Positions 4,358 to 10,288 of a stretch of 21,298 nucleotides of DNA are shown piece by piece. Source of the DNA: a virus; IMG/VR virus record IMGVR_UViG_3300042465_006189, positions 1-21,298 of that record, one strand, 5' to 3'. Under the pieces are notes generated by a model. It searched no databases and was not told where the DNA came from. It worked only from the letters and a program-made list of their open reading frames with translations. The translations under genes and the position numbers were made by a program. Numbering within the stretch: the stretch's first letter is position 1; each line of letters starts with the position of its first letter.

Positions 4358-5416
4358 GTGCCAGCTCTTGTCAAGAAGTGCCGACACTCGCGGGGAGAGT
4401 GGGGAACATGCCCGTGCCAGTGGTACGCGGACTACCGCGTCGCCGGTCAACGGACGTACAAGCCACTTGGGCGTGACCGCGCTCATGCGAACGCCGCCTA
4501 CCGGGTAGTGCTCGCGGAGCTTGCCGCCGGGATCACCGGCATAAGCTCCGGGGCGTCGTTTGCCCAAGTGAAGGATCTGTACCTCGCATCGTGCCGCCAG
4601 CGGCTTCGACCGCAGTCCATTGACCGCTACGAAACGGTGCTGGCGCACGCGGACCGCGCGTTTGCCGGCGGACCGGCGTCGGCGATCACGACGGCAGACC
4701 TGCACCGGCTCGCGCAGGGCCTCCTTGAGGCGGACTACGCGCGCAGCCACGTCCGCATGATCGTGAACCTCGTCATCGCGTCCATCCGCCACGCTGCGGA
4801 ACTCGGCATCGTTGACACGGTGCCCGCGAGCCCATCCATCCTCGGGGGCAGTACCGACGACACGCCAGAGGTTGAGGTCTTGGCGCTTGAGGATGCCCGG
4901 AAGGTGATCGCCAGGCTGACGGGCCCCGAGGCAGCGATGTCCACGCTCACTCTGTGGACCGGGATGCGCGCTTCTGAGGTCCTCGCCCTTCGTGGGGCGA
5001 GCAGGCTCAGCGACGCCGTGGTCGAGGTCACGCGCACGCAGGTCCAGAACCGCAAGACCAAGGACGGCGCGATCGTCACCAATCGCCCGAAGTCCCGCCG
5101 CGGGTTTCGCAGCGTTGACCTGGTGCCCGCCGCCATTGAGGCGCTTGACAGCATGGTCTTCCCCGTCGACTCGAAATACACCCGCTGGCTGCAGCGGTGG
5201 CAGGGCGCGTGCAAGAAGGCCCGCGTCCCCGCGACCGGCATCCATGCCCTTCGGCATACGAACGTGAGCCTGCGCTTCGCGGCCGGACAGACCCTCACCT
5301 ACATTGCCGACCAGATCGGCGACTCGCCTCAGACGGTCACGCGGCATTACGCGCACCTCCTCCGGGCGCAGACGCCACCGCAGACCGATTTACTGGCCCG
5401 CCTCTCCGAGGCTTGA
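4358..5416 (+). CDS. int: Tyrosine recombinase integrase
   Basis: A 352-residue phage integrase that would recombine phage attP with a host attB. The start is GTG 4358, with GAGGAAGGGAG just upstream; an earlier in-frame ATG at 4307 lacks such a site. The N-terminus has a Cys/His-rich segment (KKCRHSRGEWGTCPCQWY) found in many actinobacterial integrases. A SAM-like core-binding domain spans roughly 68-155 and the catalytic domain 175-345. Active-site residues are Arg204 (TGMRASEVLAL), probable Lys245, His296 and Arg299 (HALRHTNVS), and the nucleophile Tyr331 (TRHYAHLL). The usual LGH motif reads IGD here, so Asp322 replaces the common histidine. The 3' end overlaps the converging excisionase-like gene by 80 bases, a typical int/xis layout. 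Function is near certain; the target site is unknown. Confidence 0.95.
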   Translation: MPALVKKCRHSRGEWGTCPCQWYADYRVAGQRTYKPLGRDRAHANAAYRVVLAELAAGITGISSGASFAQVKDLYLASCRQRLRPQSIDRYETVLAHADRAFAGGPASAITTADLHRLAQGLLEADYARSHVRMIVNLVIASIRHAAELGIVDTVPASPSILGGSTDDTPEVEVLALEDARKVIARLTGPEAAMSTLTLWTGMRASEVLALRGASRLSDAVVEVTRTQVQNRKTKDGAIVTNRPKSRRGFRSVDLVPAAIEALDSMVFPVDSKYTRWLQRWQGACKKARVPATGIHALRHTNVSLRFAAGQTLTYIADQIGDSPQTVTRHYAHLLRAQTPPQTDLLARLSEA

Positions 5417-5609
5417 TCTCCATGGGAAAGGCGGCAGCCGCCGGCGCCTTGGGGCGGACCAGCTCGTCTAGCGACCAGCCGGGGACGTAGTAGCGCCCGT
5501 TGATCCGCATCGAAACCAGACGCCCGCGGCGGATAAGGCCACGCACGAACTCCTGCGACCTGCCGAGGTCGTCCGCTGCCTCCGCAACCGTGAGAAGCCT
5601 GTCACTCAT
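5337..5609 (-). CDS. Excisionase-like MerR/helix-turn-helix protein
   Basis: A 90-residue protein with an N-terminal helix-turn-helix of the excisionase/HTH_17 type: LLTVAEAADDLGRSQEFVRG at about residues 5-24, followed by LIRRGRLVSMRINGRYYVP. This is the winged pattern of proteins that read a DNA site and bend it. The C-terminal 35 residues are Pro/Ala/Arg-rich and probably disordered. The ATG at 5609 overlaps the TGA of the preceding zinc-ribbon gene (ATGA). Its 3' end overlaps the integrase gene on the opposite strand, so the two cannot both be fully transcribed without interference. The position argues for a recombination directionality factor; a general repressor is the alternative. Confidence 0.75.
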   Translation of the reverse strand: MSDRLLTVAEAADDLGRSQEFVRGLIRRGRLVSMRINGRYYVPGWSLDELVRPKAPAAAAFPMEIKPRRGGPVNRSAVASAPGGGARNAA

Positions 5610-5851
5610 CGCTCAAAGTCCTCTGGCCGGCAGTGGGGGCACACGACCGGCAGCAGCCAGACGCGGACCTCGTTGATTCCCTGCGGGGTAGGGACGAGGA
5701 TCTGACCGGCGCCTTGGCACCCGGCGCAGTCGCTCGCCTCCCGCCCTTCGATGTAGGCGATGAGCGCACGCCGCGCTCGCTCCGCCCGCTGCCAGGTGGC
5801 CGTGCCATCGGCTTTCCAGCCCTTGTTGCGCTTCGGCGTGTGCACGGTCAC
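5606..5851 (-). CDS. Small zinc-ribbon protein (81 aa)
   Basis: An 81-residue protein with two CxxC pairs: CAGC at residues 42-45 within a DnaJ-like CAGCQGAGQ, and CPHC at 71-74. Together they would bind one zinc ion as a ribbon. The N-terminal half is basic and helical (KRNKGWKADGTATWQRAERARRAL). The GTG start at 5851 has an AGGAG ribosome-binding site five bases upstream. The stop overlaps the ATG of the excisionase-like gene. It lies in the recombination operon after the SSB-like gene and probably binds nucleic acid or a replication partner. No specific family is recognised. Confidence 0.65.
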   Translation of the reverse strand: MTVHTPKRNKGWKADGTATWQRAERARRALIAYIEGREASDCAGCQGAGQILVPTPQGINEVRVWLLPVVCPHCRPEDFER

Positions 5852-5877
5852 CTGATCTCCTTTCCCCGAGCCCGCGG

Positions 5878-6327
5878 CTAGAAGGGAATGTCCGCATCGG
5901 CGGTGGCGCCGACTTCGGCGAGCTTCGCCGTCGCCTTGTCCGTCACGACCTGGGCGTCGTCGGGCGGGTTCGCCGCGATGTTGTAGTTGTGGTAATCGCG
6001 CCCGTTCTTCGAGGTCTTGAGACCGGAGTAGGTCACGAACACCGACCACCCGGGGCCCGGCGTGTTCTCGGCCAGCGTCCCCAGCTCGACGCGGAGCTTG
6101 TGGCGCGAGAGGCGGAGGGTCATCAGTCCCTCGCCCTGCGGCTGGTCGTTGATGGTCACGCCCTCGACGAGCAGCTCTTCGGTCTCGCCGTATTCGGTCG
6201 TGACGGTCTGGTGACTCGGGTCCGCGACCGTGCCGGCGAACCAGTCCCCGACCTCGGTGAGGCCAATCCAGTCGCCTCCGGTGCTCTTGGCCTGCGCCCG
6301 AAGGGCTGCGATCTGATCTGCGTCCAT
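5878..6327 (-). CDS. Phage single-stranded-DNA-binding-like protein with SSB-type acidic tip
   Basis: A 149-residue protein dominated by beta strands (WIGLTEVGDWFAGTV; TVTTEYGETEELLVEGVTI; GWSVFVTYSGLKTSKNGRDYH), consistent with an OB-fold-like domain. It ends in ATADADIPF. The extreme C-terminus DADIPF is the acidic-plus-IPF tip that bacterial SSB uses to recruit replication and repair proteins, and it is the most telling feature. The body does not read like a canonical bacterial SSB, so it probably belongs to one of the divergent phage groups. It lies directly downstream of the RecB/Cas4-like nuclease gene, with a 14-base gap, and upstream of the zinc-ribbon gene. The overall role is well supported by the tip and context; the fold is inferred. 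Confidence 0.7.
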   Translation of the reverse strand: MDADQIAALRAQAKSTGGDWIGLTEVGDWFAGTVADPSHQTVTTEYGETEELLVEGVTINDQPQGEGLMTLRLSRHKLRVELGTLAENTPGPGWSVFVTYSGLKTSKNGRDYHNYNIAANPPDDAQVVTDKATAKLAEVGATADADIPF

Positions 6328-6341
6328 CTCGTTCCTCTTTC

Positions 6342-7139
6342 CTAGATTCCTGGAACGGCGCGGAGGATGAACCTCCGGCCGCGGGCAGCGAGCAGGAAGC
6401 GCGCCGCCTGAAACGCCGCGAACGCGGCTGGGTTTGCGTCAATCGGGACCAGCCGCACCTTCTCGGGGCGGGCGTGGACGATGTAGGTGGCGTCGACCTC
6501 AGGGGTAGGGATGAGATCCCCGTCGCTCGTGACGAGCCAGTCGGAGTAGCGGTAGGCGGCCAGCTGATACGCGAACGACGCCTTGAGGCTCTTGGAGGTC
6601 TTCAGGTCCACGAGCGCGGTCACCCGCTCTCCGCCCGGGAGGGTGATCTTGGCGATTGAGTCAAGGCGCCCCGCGTAAACGGTGTCCTCGTCGGCGAGTC
6701 CGCCGTACACCACAGCCTCCACATGGATCGGCTCGTATTCAATGGCCTCGAGGAGCGGCGTCACGCGGTCGACGGTCTCTTTCGCCGGCCCGACCAGTAC
6801 CGGGAGCGGCGCGCCCGCGGACCACGCCTCGATGGCCTCATGCACGAGGGTCCCCGTGCCGCTCGCCTGGTCACGCTGCTCGTCGGGCGCCTTGGCGAGC
6901 GAGTCAATCAGCGCCTCGCGGCTCTGGCTCAGCAGCGCCGCGAAGCGCCCATCTTCGGCCCACTCCACCGCGGCCTCGGCGACCTGCTTCTTCATCCACT
7001 GCTCTAGCCCCCAGCGCCCGCCGATCATGTTGAGAACCGACGTCACGCGGGGCGCAACTGTGATGGCGACATTCATCGCCTCGGGTACCAGGTACCCCCT
7101 GCCATCTGGCGCAAGCGCCGCGGTGACCGCGTCGCTCAT
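6342..7139 (-). CDS. RecB/Cas4-like PD-(D/E)XK exonuclease
   Basis: A 265-residue nuclease of the RecB/Cas4 superfamily. Motifs in order: GTLVHEAIEAW with His100, HVEAVVYG with Glu141, YAGRLDSIAKI with Asp160, ALVDLKTSKS with Asp178 and Lys180, and YQLAAYRYS (Gln192, Tyr196), the QxxxY motif. Together these are the complete metal-dependent active site. No Cas4-type cysteine cluster is visible, so an iron-sulfur cluster is unlikely. ATG 7139 is chosen because AGGGGAG lies a normal distance upstream and it overlaps the TGA of the preceding gene (ATGA); an ATG six bases earlier sits too close to the ribosome-binding site. With the SSB-like gene next to it, it probably processes DNA ends for phage recombination, like a lambda Exo equivalent. 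No annealase is visible in the window. Confidence 0.85.
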   Translation of the reverse strand: MSDAVTAALAPDGRGYLVPEAMNVAITVAPRVTSVLNMIGGRWGLEQWMKKQVAEAAVEWAEDGRFAALLSQSREALIDSLAKAPDEQRDQASGTGTLVHEAIEAWSAGAPLPVLVGPAKETVDRVTPLLEAIEYEPIHVEAVVYGGLADEDTVYAGRLDSIAKITLPGGERVTALVDLKTSKSLKASFAYQLAAYRYSDWLVTSDGDLIPTPEVDATYIVHARPEKVRLVPIDANPAAFAAFQAARFLLAARGRRFILRAVPGI

Positions 7140-7378
7140 GCCCATCTCCCCTGTCGTCCCGGCGCCGCAACTGTCCGCAATCGCGGCGCCGGGGGCTCGA
7201 GCCGCGGGAGTGCGGCGAGCCAAGGTATGCGCGGGACGTCGATACCAGAGCGCCGCGCGCGCTCACCCTCAAAGAGAGGGAGGGAGTACGACCCATGAGG
7301 TCGTGGTTGAGGCTCGAACGCCTGACCTGCCCACACCGTTTCGATCGGCGGGGTCCTGAGCACCGTCGCCGGTGCCAT
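7136..7378 (-). CDS. Hypothetical Pro/Arg-rich protein (80 aa)
   Basis: An 80-residue protein rich in Pro, Arg and Ala (RTPPIETVWAGQAFEPQPRPH; RLEPPAPRLRT), with no recognisable domain and probably largely disordered. The ribosome-binding site is weak (GGTGAG). It is accepted because it fills the gap between the small membrane gene and the nuclease gene and because its TGA overlaps the nuclease ATG exactly. It could still be a fortuitous open frame in GC-rich DNA. Confidence 0.45.
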   Translation of the reverse strand: MAPATVLRTPPIETVWAGQAFEPQPRPHGSYSLPLFEGERARRSGIDVPRIPWLAALPRLEPPAPRLRTVAAPGRQGRWA

Positions 7379-7386
7379 GCTGCTAC

Positions 7387-7545
7387 TCACCCGAAGGTCC
7401 GGGCGAGCCACGGGCCGTAGATGTCGAGTCCCCAGCGAGTCGCCGCGGCGAATACCGCGAAGCCAATCAGGCAGATCCACATGAGCAGGCTCGCGGCGGT
7501 GATGCCGTGCGGCTCGCGTCGGTGGTGCGACGAACCCTCTCGCAT
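7387..7545 (-). CDS. Small single-pass membrane protein (52 aa)
   Basis: A 52-residue protein with a basic, His/Arg-rich start (REGSSHHRREPHG), one strongly hydrophobic helix at about residues 18-36 (SLLMWICLIGFAVFAAA) and a short tail (RWGLDIYGPWLARTFG). By the positive-inside rule the N-terminus should be cytoplasmic. The ATG shares one base with the stop of the preceding gene (TGATG). It lies in the early/recombination operon, not the lysis cassette, so a membrane regulator or superinfection-exclusion role is as likely as any lysis role. The function is unknown. Confidence 0.6.
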   Translation of the reverse strand: MREGSSHHRREPHGITAASLLMWICLIGFAVFAAATRWGLDIYGPWLARTFG

Positions 7546-7802
7546 CACGCCGCTACCCGCAGCGCACGGTCGAACGGCTCCGGCCCATCGGCGAGCGCCG
7601 CACGCACGCCCTGAACGTAGTGCAGATGCGCGAGCGCCTGATTCAGGTCGTGGATCGCCTGCTGCAGCGCCTCGGCCGGCGGGACGCCAGCGCCCATGTC
7701 GTTGAGCGCCTCGTCAATGGCGAGGGCTCCCGCGCGGGCCGAGCTGGAGGCCCTGACGGTCTCCGTACGGATGAACTGGTGAAGGTGACTCATCTGACTC
7801 AT
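7545..7802 (-). CDS. Hypothetical helical protein, first gene of early operon (85 aa)
   Basis: An 85-residue, mostly alpha-helical protein (ARAGALAIDEALNDMG; AEALQQAIHDLNQALAHLHYVQ) with no cysteines, membrane segment or known motif. It starts at ATG 7802 with a GGGAG ribosome-binding site, the first gene of the minus-strand operon facing the XRE regulator across the 7803-8009 gap. First position after the divergent operator region is where phages often place Cro-like or antirepressor genes, but the sequence does not look like a DNA-binding fold. Confidence 0.6.
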   Translation of the reverse strand: MSQMSHLHQFIRTETVRASSSARAGALAIDEALNDMGAGVPPAEALQQAIHDLNQALAHLHYVQGVRAALADGPEPFDRALRVAA

Positions 7803-8009
7803 CGCTTCTCCCTTCGGCGAGCCTGTGTAGGTGAGTCATACACGGTTAGACCGTATACACCTGCATCCGATAATCCGTATTCGTAGAAAGAACCCGCTAC
7901 GAGCGATGGCGACGCGCGCAGATTCGCGGTGTTGGGATAACCGCCGATCTGTCTGCGGCGTATCCTGCTCGCGACCTAAACGCTGCCGCTCGTCACGGAC
8001 GGGAGACCA
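7803..8009. promoter_or_regulatory. Divergent early control region with palindromic operator candidates
   Basis: This 207-base gap separates the minus-strand early operon (start 7802) from the plus-strand XRE regulator (start 8010). It contains ACGGT-TAG-ACCGT (7842-7854), a perfect 5-bp palindrome, flanked by two ATACAC repeats (7838-7843 and 7855-7860). Next to it is a GATAAT box (7869-7874), five of six matches to a -10 consensus in plus orientation, but no convincing -35 was found on either strand. The palindrome is a good operator candidate for the XRE protein. No open frame fills the gap. Confidence 0.5.
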
Positions 8010-8240
8010 ATGACACTCGGCGAAATCATCCGCGCAGGCAGGCTCAAGCGCGGGTGGGTGCAGGAGGATCTAGCGCGCGCCGTTGGCGTGCGTCAGCAGA
8101 GCGTGACGCACTGGGAGACCGACAAGAGTCTGCCCGACCCGTCAAACGTCGGGCGACTCATTGCGGCCCTGAATCTTGACGCCACCGCGACGTGGCTCGC
8201 CTTCGGCCGCGCCGTAAACGAGTCCCTTGAGGAGATCTAG
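8010..8240 (+). CDS. XRE-family (Cro/CI-like) transcriptional regulator
   Basis: A 76-residue protein that is essentially one lambda-repressor-type helix-turn-helix domain. LGEIIRAGRLKRGWVQEDLA and AVGVRQQSVTHWETDKSLPD make up helices 1-4, with the classic Q-E-D-L-A and S-V-x-x-W-E signature. There is no C-terminal dimerisation or self-cleavage domain, so it would not respond directly to RecA like CI. Size favours a Cro-like role or a minimal immunity repressor. It starts at ATG 8010 with a GGGAG site. It is one of the few plus-strand genes and faces the early operon across a palindromic region, while its stop overlaps the converging gene by four bases. It is the best candidate for the lysis-lysogeny regulator in this window. 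Confidence 0.85.
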   Translation: MTLGEIIRAGRLKRGWVQEDLARAVGVRQQSVTHWETDKSLPDPSNVGRLIAALNLDATATWLAFGRAVNESLEEI

Positions 8241-8443
8241 GCGGCTGAGTCCTTGGCCGCGGTGCGTGGTGGCTGCAACCGGCCACGCACACGGTCAGCA
8301 CGCGCGACCAGGGCAGCGCCGGCCGGGAGGAATCCCAAGTCGTTGCGGCGCGCGTCGATGACGTTCAGCACTTCCACGAGCGCGCCATGCGCCCGGGTCA
8401 TACCCTCCGCGAGGGAATCAGGGGGGGGGGGCGTCATCGGCAT
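8237..8443 (-). CDS. Small hypothetical protein with a poly-C tract near its start
   Basis: A protein of unknown function with a helical middle (MTRAHGALVEVLNVIDARR) and a basic C-terminus. The start is uncertain. ATG 8443 is used here (68 residues). A TTG at 8539 would overlap the preceding gene by 29 bases with no ribosome-binding site, and an ATG at 8401 with GGAGG very close upstream would give only 54 residues. The run of 11 C on the coding strand encodes the Pro4 in MTPPPPDS. A one-base slip there would change the frame if translation begins upstream of it. It is last in the late operon and its stop overlaps that of the XRE gene. Confidence 0.5.
   Translation of the reverse strand: MPMTPPPPDSLAEGMTRAHGALVEVLNVIDARRNDLGFLPAGAALVARADRVRGRLQPPRTAAKDSAA
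8421..8431. repeat. 11-base poly-G/C homopolymer
   Basis: Eleven consecutive G on the plus strand (C on the coding strand). Depending on the true start, it lies either in the first codons of the 8237-8443 gene or about 20 bases upstream of an alternative start. Runs of this length slip readily in replication and are also error-prone in sequencing. Confidence 0.9.
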
Positions 8444-8510
8444 AGGCTTGGCTTTCTCGTTGAGTAAGGACAGGAGGCTCCTGCCGCGGTCGCCCTTACG
8501 AGAGGCGAAC

Positions 8511-8747
8511 CTAGCCGTTTTCCGACGCTGCTGACTCAACCATTGAGCCGAGGTGCTTGATTCGGTCGGAAAGAGCGGGGTATTCGGTGTGCATCAGCAC
8601 GTCGGCCTCGAGCAGCTGCATGACCGCCTCGAAGGTGCCGGGAGTAATCGCGGGCATCTCGCCGAAGCCCAGCACCTCGGCTAGGACTCGCGCCCGGGGC
8701 CTCAGCTTTACGTCCTGCTTGCGCTTCTCGTCGATGTACCAGCCCAC
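8511..8747 (-). CDS. Hypothetical protein (78 aa)
   Basis: A 78-residue protein without a recognised family. The N-terminus is basic (GWYIDEKRKQDVKLRPRARVL) and the rest helical (AEVLGFGEMPAITPGTFEAVMQLLEADVL). It starts at GTG 8747, 28 bases after the stop of the metallophosphoesterase gene, with only a weak ribosome-binding site. It belongs to the end of the late/lysis operon. There is no membrane segment or zinc site. Confidence 0.55.
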   Translation of the reverse strand: MGWYIDEKRKQDVKLRPRARVLAEVLGFGEMPAITPGTFEAVMQLLEADVLMHTEYPALSDRIKHLGSMVESAASENG

Positions 8748-8775
8748 TAGCTGCCGTCAATCTCGGGGAGGGTCG

Positions 8776-9834
8776 TCAGTCCAGCCACAGCAGGTACTCC
8801 GCGCTCACGCGCCCGCCGGCGCCGTCGATGAAGTGCAGGCGCTGGGACGGCACCGAGGTCGACGCCATCCACTCCCGGGCGAAACTTGAATCGCTGACCA
8901 GCGACGGGGTGACGAATACGCGCCCGCCCCCGGGGAGCGGGATGCTCATCGGAATGTGGAAGTGCCCGAGGTAGGCGTCGTGGAACTTCGGCATGACGCC
9001 CGACTGCCAGCTCATGTGTTTCCGCAGAATGCCGTAGGCGGGAATGTTGCCGCCGAAGCCCCTGATCGTGTCGCCGTGGTGCACGAGGAAGCGATACTCG
9101 CCGATCGCTGCGACGTGGTACCAGGTCTCGGCGTCGTGCCAGTGCAGGCGAGCCTGCCCGGCGAGCTGGTCGCGGATCACGCGCCCGATGATCCTGTCCC
9201 AGTTGGTCTCGGTCTCGTAGTCGAGCGACTGGCGACCCTTGCCGCGCCCGACCCTGCCGTGGTTCCCTGGCACCTCGTAGACGGTCACGTTCTCAAAGTG
9301 ACCGAGCAGGGAGAGGATCGCTTCATGGATCACCTTCGAGGCGTCAAAGATCTGCGCGAAGGTGGACCCGGTGACCGCCCATGCCTGATTCGGGAACTGG
9401 CCCGTCTGCTCGATGAGGTCACCGCCGAGGAGCAGCACGCAGTCGCGGACCGGGTGATCGGCCCGCTGGATCTCTGTGAGGCGGATCGTCTTCGCGATCG
9501 TCTCGCGAATGCGCCGGTAGGCGACCTCGGTGTTGTAGCTCTCGGTCTTCGCCCCGACGTGCGTATCGGTCAGGTGAAGAAGAGCCGTCTCGCCTCGAGG
9601 CTGCCTGCGGTCCTTCGTCGGGGCAGGCACGGCTCCGGCCACGCCGCAGACCAGGGCTGCGTCACGCGCCCCGCGATAGACAGCGCCAACGAGGTCGGCC
9701 GTCTTGGCCTGGCTGTCTGCCAGCTGACGCTGAAGACGACGACAGGTGGCTTCCAGATGAGCGGCACGCTCCTCACCCTCGATGTCATCTGCGAGCGCAG
9801 GCACACGACTCTCCGCGGTGCGCGGCGATGCCAT
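8776..9834 (-). CDS. Calcineurin-like metallophosphoesterase with N-terminal coiled coil
   Basis: A 352-residue protein. Residues 20-55 form a probable coiled coil (EERAAHLEATCRRLQRQLAD). The rest is a calcineurin-like phosphoesterase with the metal-binding motifs in order: LTDTHVGA (Asp90, His92), LLLGGDLIE (Asp139), VPGNHGR (Asn191, His192), LVHHGDT (His252/253) and LGHFH (His291, His293). This is the two-metal site shared by SbcD/Mre11-type nucleases and many phage phosphoesterases. The substrate is unknown; DNA ends are plausible. Unusually for a DNA-metabolism gene it follows the holin in the late operon, and its ATG lies inside the preceding small gene (50-base overlap). The family call is firm; the role is inferred. 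Confidence 0.85.
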   Translation of the reverse strand: MASPRTAESRVPALADDIEGEERAAHLEATCRRLQRQLADSQAKTADLVGAVYRGARDAALVCGVAGAVPAPTKDRRQPRGETALLHLTDTHVGAKTESYNTEVAYRRIRETIAKTIRLTEIQRADHPVRDCVLLLGGDLIEQTGQFPNQAWAVTGSTFAQIFDASKVIHEAILSLLGHFENVTVYEVPGNHGRVGRGKGRQSLDYETETNWDRIIGRVIRDQLAGQARLHWHDAETWYHVAAIGEYRFLVHHGDTIRGFGGNIPAYGILRKHMSWQSGVMPKFHDAYLGHFHIPMSIPLPGGGRVFVTPSLVSDSSFAREWMASTSVPSQRLHFIDGAGGRVSAEYLLWLD

Positions 9835-10024
9835 TGGCGTTCACCCTGTGGCCTCGGCGCTCGAGGGCCCGGGCGATGGCGACGTGCCGCAGCGCTGGGT
9901 TCGCCATCGCCGCCTCAAGGTCTGCTCGATCATCCTTGTCCATCTCAGGCAGCACCTTGGCGACGGGGCAGCGGTTCGGTTGTGTCCGTTCCTGCTCCTC
10001 GCCGATCTCGTCGAGCAGGCCCAC
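9785..10024 (-). CDS. Small helix-turn-helix-like protein upstream of the phosphoesterase (79 aa)
   Basis: A 79-residue protein starting at GTG 10024, two bases after the holin stop. An acidic start (GLLDEIGEEQERT) precedes a helical region (MDKDDRADLEAAMAN), then ALRHVAIARALERRGHRVNA and IAAHRGESCACARR. The segment RHVAIARALERRG-x7-I-x2-HR resembles the helix-turn-helix of small phage DNA-binding proteins. From general knowledge, similar small proteins sit beside phosphoesterase genes in other actinobacterial phages, but I cannot check that here. The large overlap with the next gene suggests coupled translation and a shared function. Confidence 0.55.
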   Translation of the reverse strand: MGLLDEIGEEQERTQPNRCPVAKVLPEMDKDDRADLEAAMANPALRHVAIARALERRGHRVNANGIAAHRGESCACARR

Positions 10025-10026
10025 GG

Positions 10027-10278
10027 CTACTGCTCGTCGTTCGGGTCGCCAGCCTCGGCCGGAAACTCCTCAGCGGCAGGCTGAGTCCATGCGAGCGTAT
10101 TGGCCTGCCACGAGCGCAGCACTCCGAGGGCAATGGCGAGCACGCCCGAGAGGCCCGACAGGTAGGTCGCGCCGGGGCCGCCAGCGTCGGTGTAGGCGCT
10201 TACGACGGCAGCTAGGCCCGCGAGGGCAGCACCGATAACGAGAACCCACGAGGAAAGACGAACTGGAACGTGCGGCAT
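10027..10278 (-). CDS. Putative holin, two membrane segments
   Basis: An 83-residue protein with two hydrophobic helices, at about residues 9-28 (SSWVLVIGAALAGLAAVVSA) and 39-55 (YLSGLSGVLAIALGVL), separated by a Gly-rich loop, and with an acidic, hydrophilic C-terminus (EEFPAEAGDPNDEQ). This is the layout of a class II-type holin, with both ends in the cytoplasm. It starts at ATG 10278 with a strong AAGGAGC ribosome-binding site, 10 bases after the endolysin stop. Holins accumulate in the inner membrane and open it at a fixed time to release the endolysin. Position and topology make this the best holin candidate; the protein at 11054-11380 is a second one. Confidence 0.75.
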   Translation of the reverse strand: MPHVPVRLSSWVLVIGAALAGLAAVVSAYTDAGGPGATYLSGLSGVLAIALGVLRSWQANTLAWTQPAAEEFPAEAGDPNDEQ

Positions 10279-10288
10279 GTGGAGCTCC

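Noticed and set aside
4253-5356. Long minus-strand open frame continuing upstream of the lysozyme-like gene, antisense to the integrase
   Set aside because: The integrase on the plus strand carries a full catalytic set. The minus frame there has no domain content, and the AGGAG-TTG start at 4252 explains the real gene.
7300-7340. tRNA-like T-loop text (GTTCGAGCC on the minus strand) that could mark an attachment site
   Set aside because: The flanking bases cannot form a T-stem or acceptor stem, and the segment lies in a coding frame away from the integrase.
8956-10215. 419-codon plus-strand open frame opposite the phosphoesterase and holin genes
   Set aside because: It mirrors strongly supported minus-strand genes with clear motifs and ribosome-binding sites. 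Long antisense frames are expected in GC-rich DNA.
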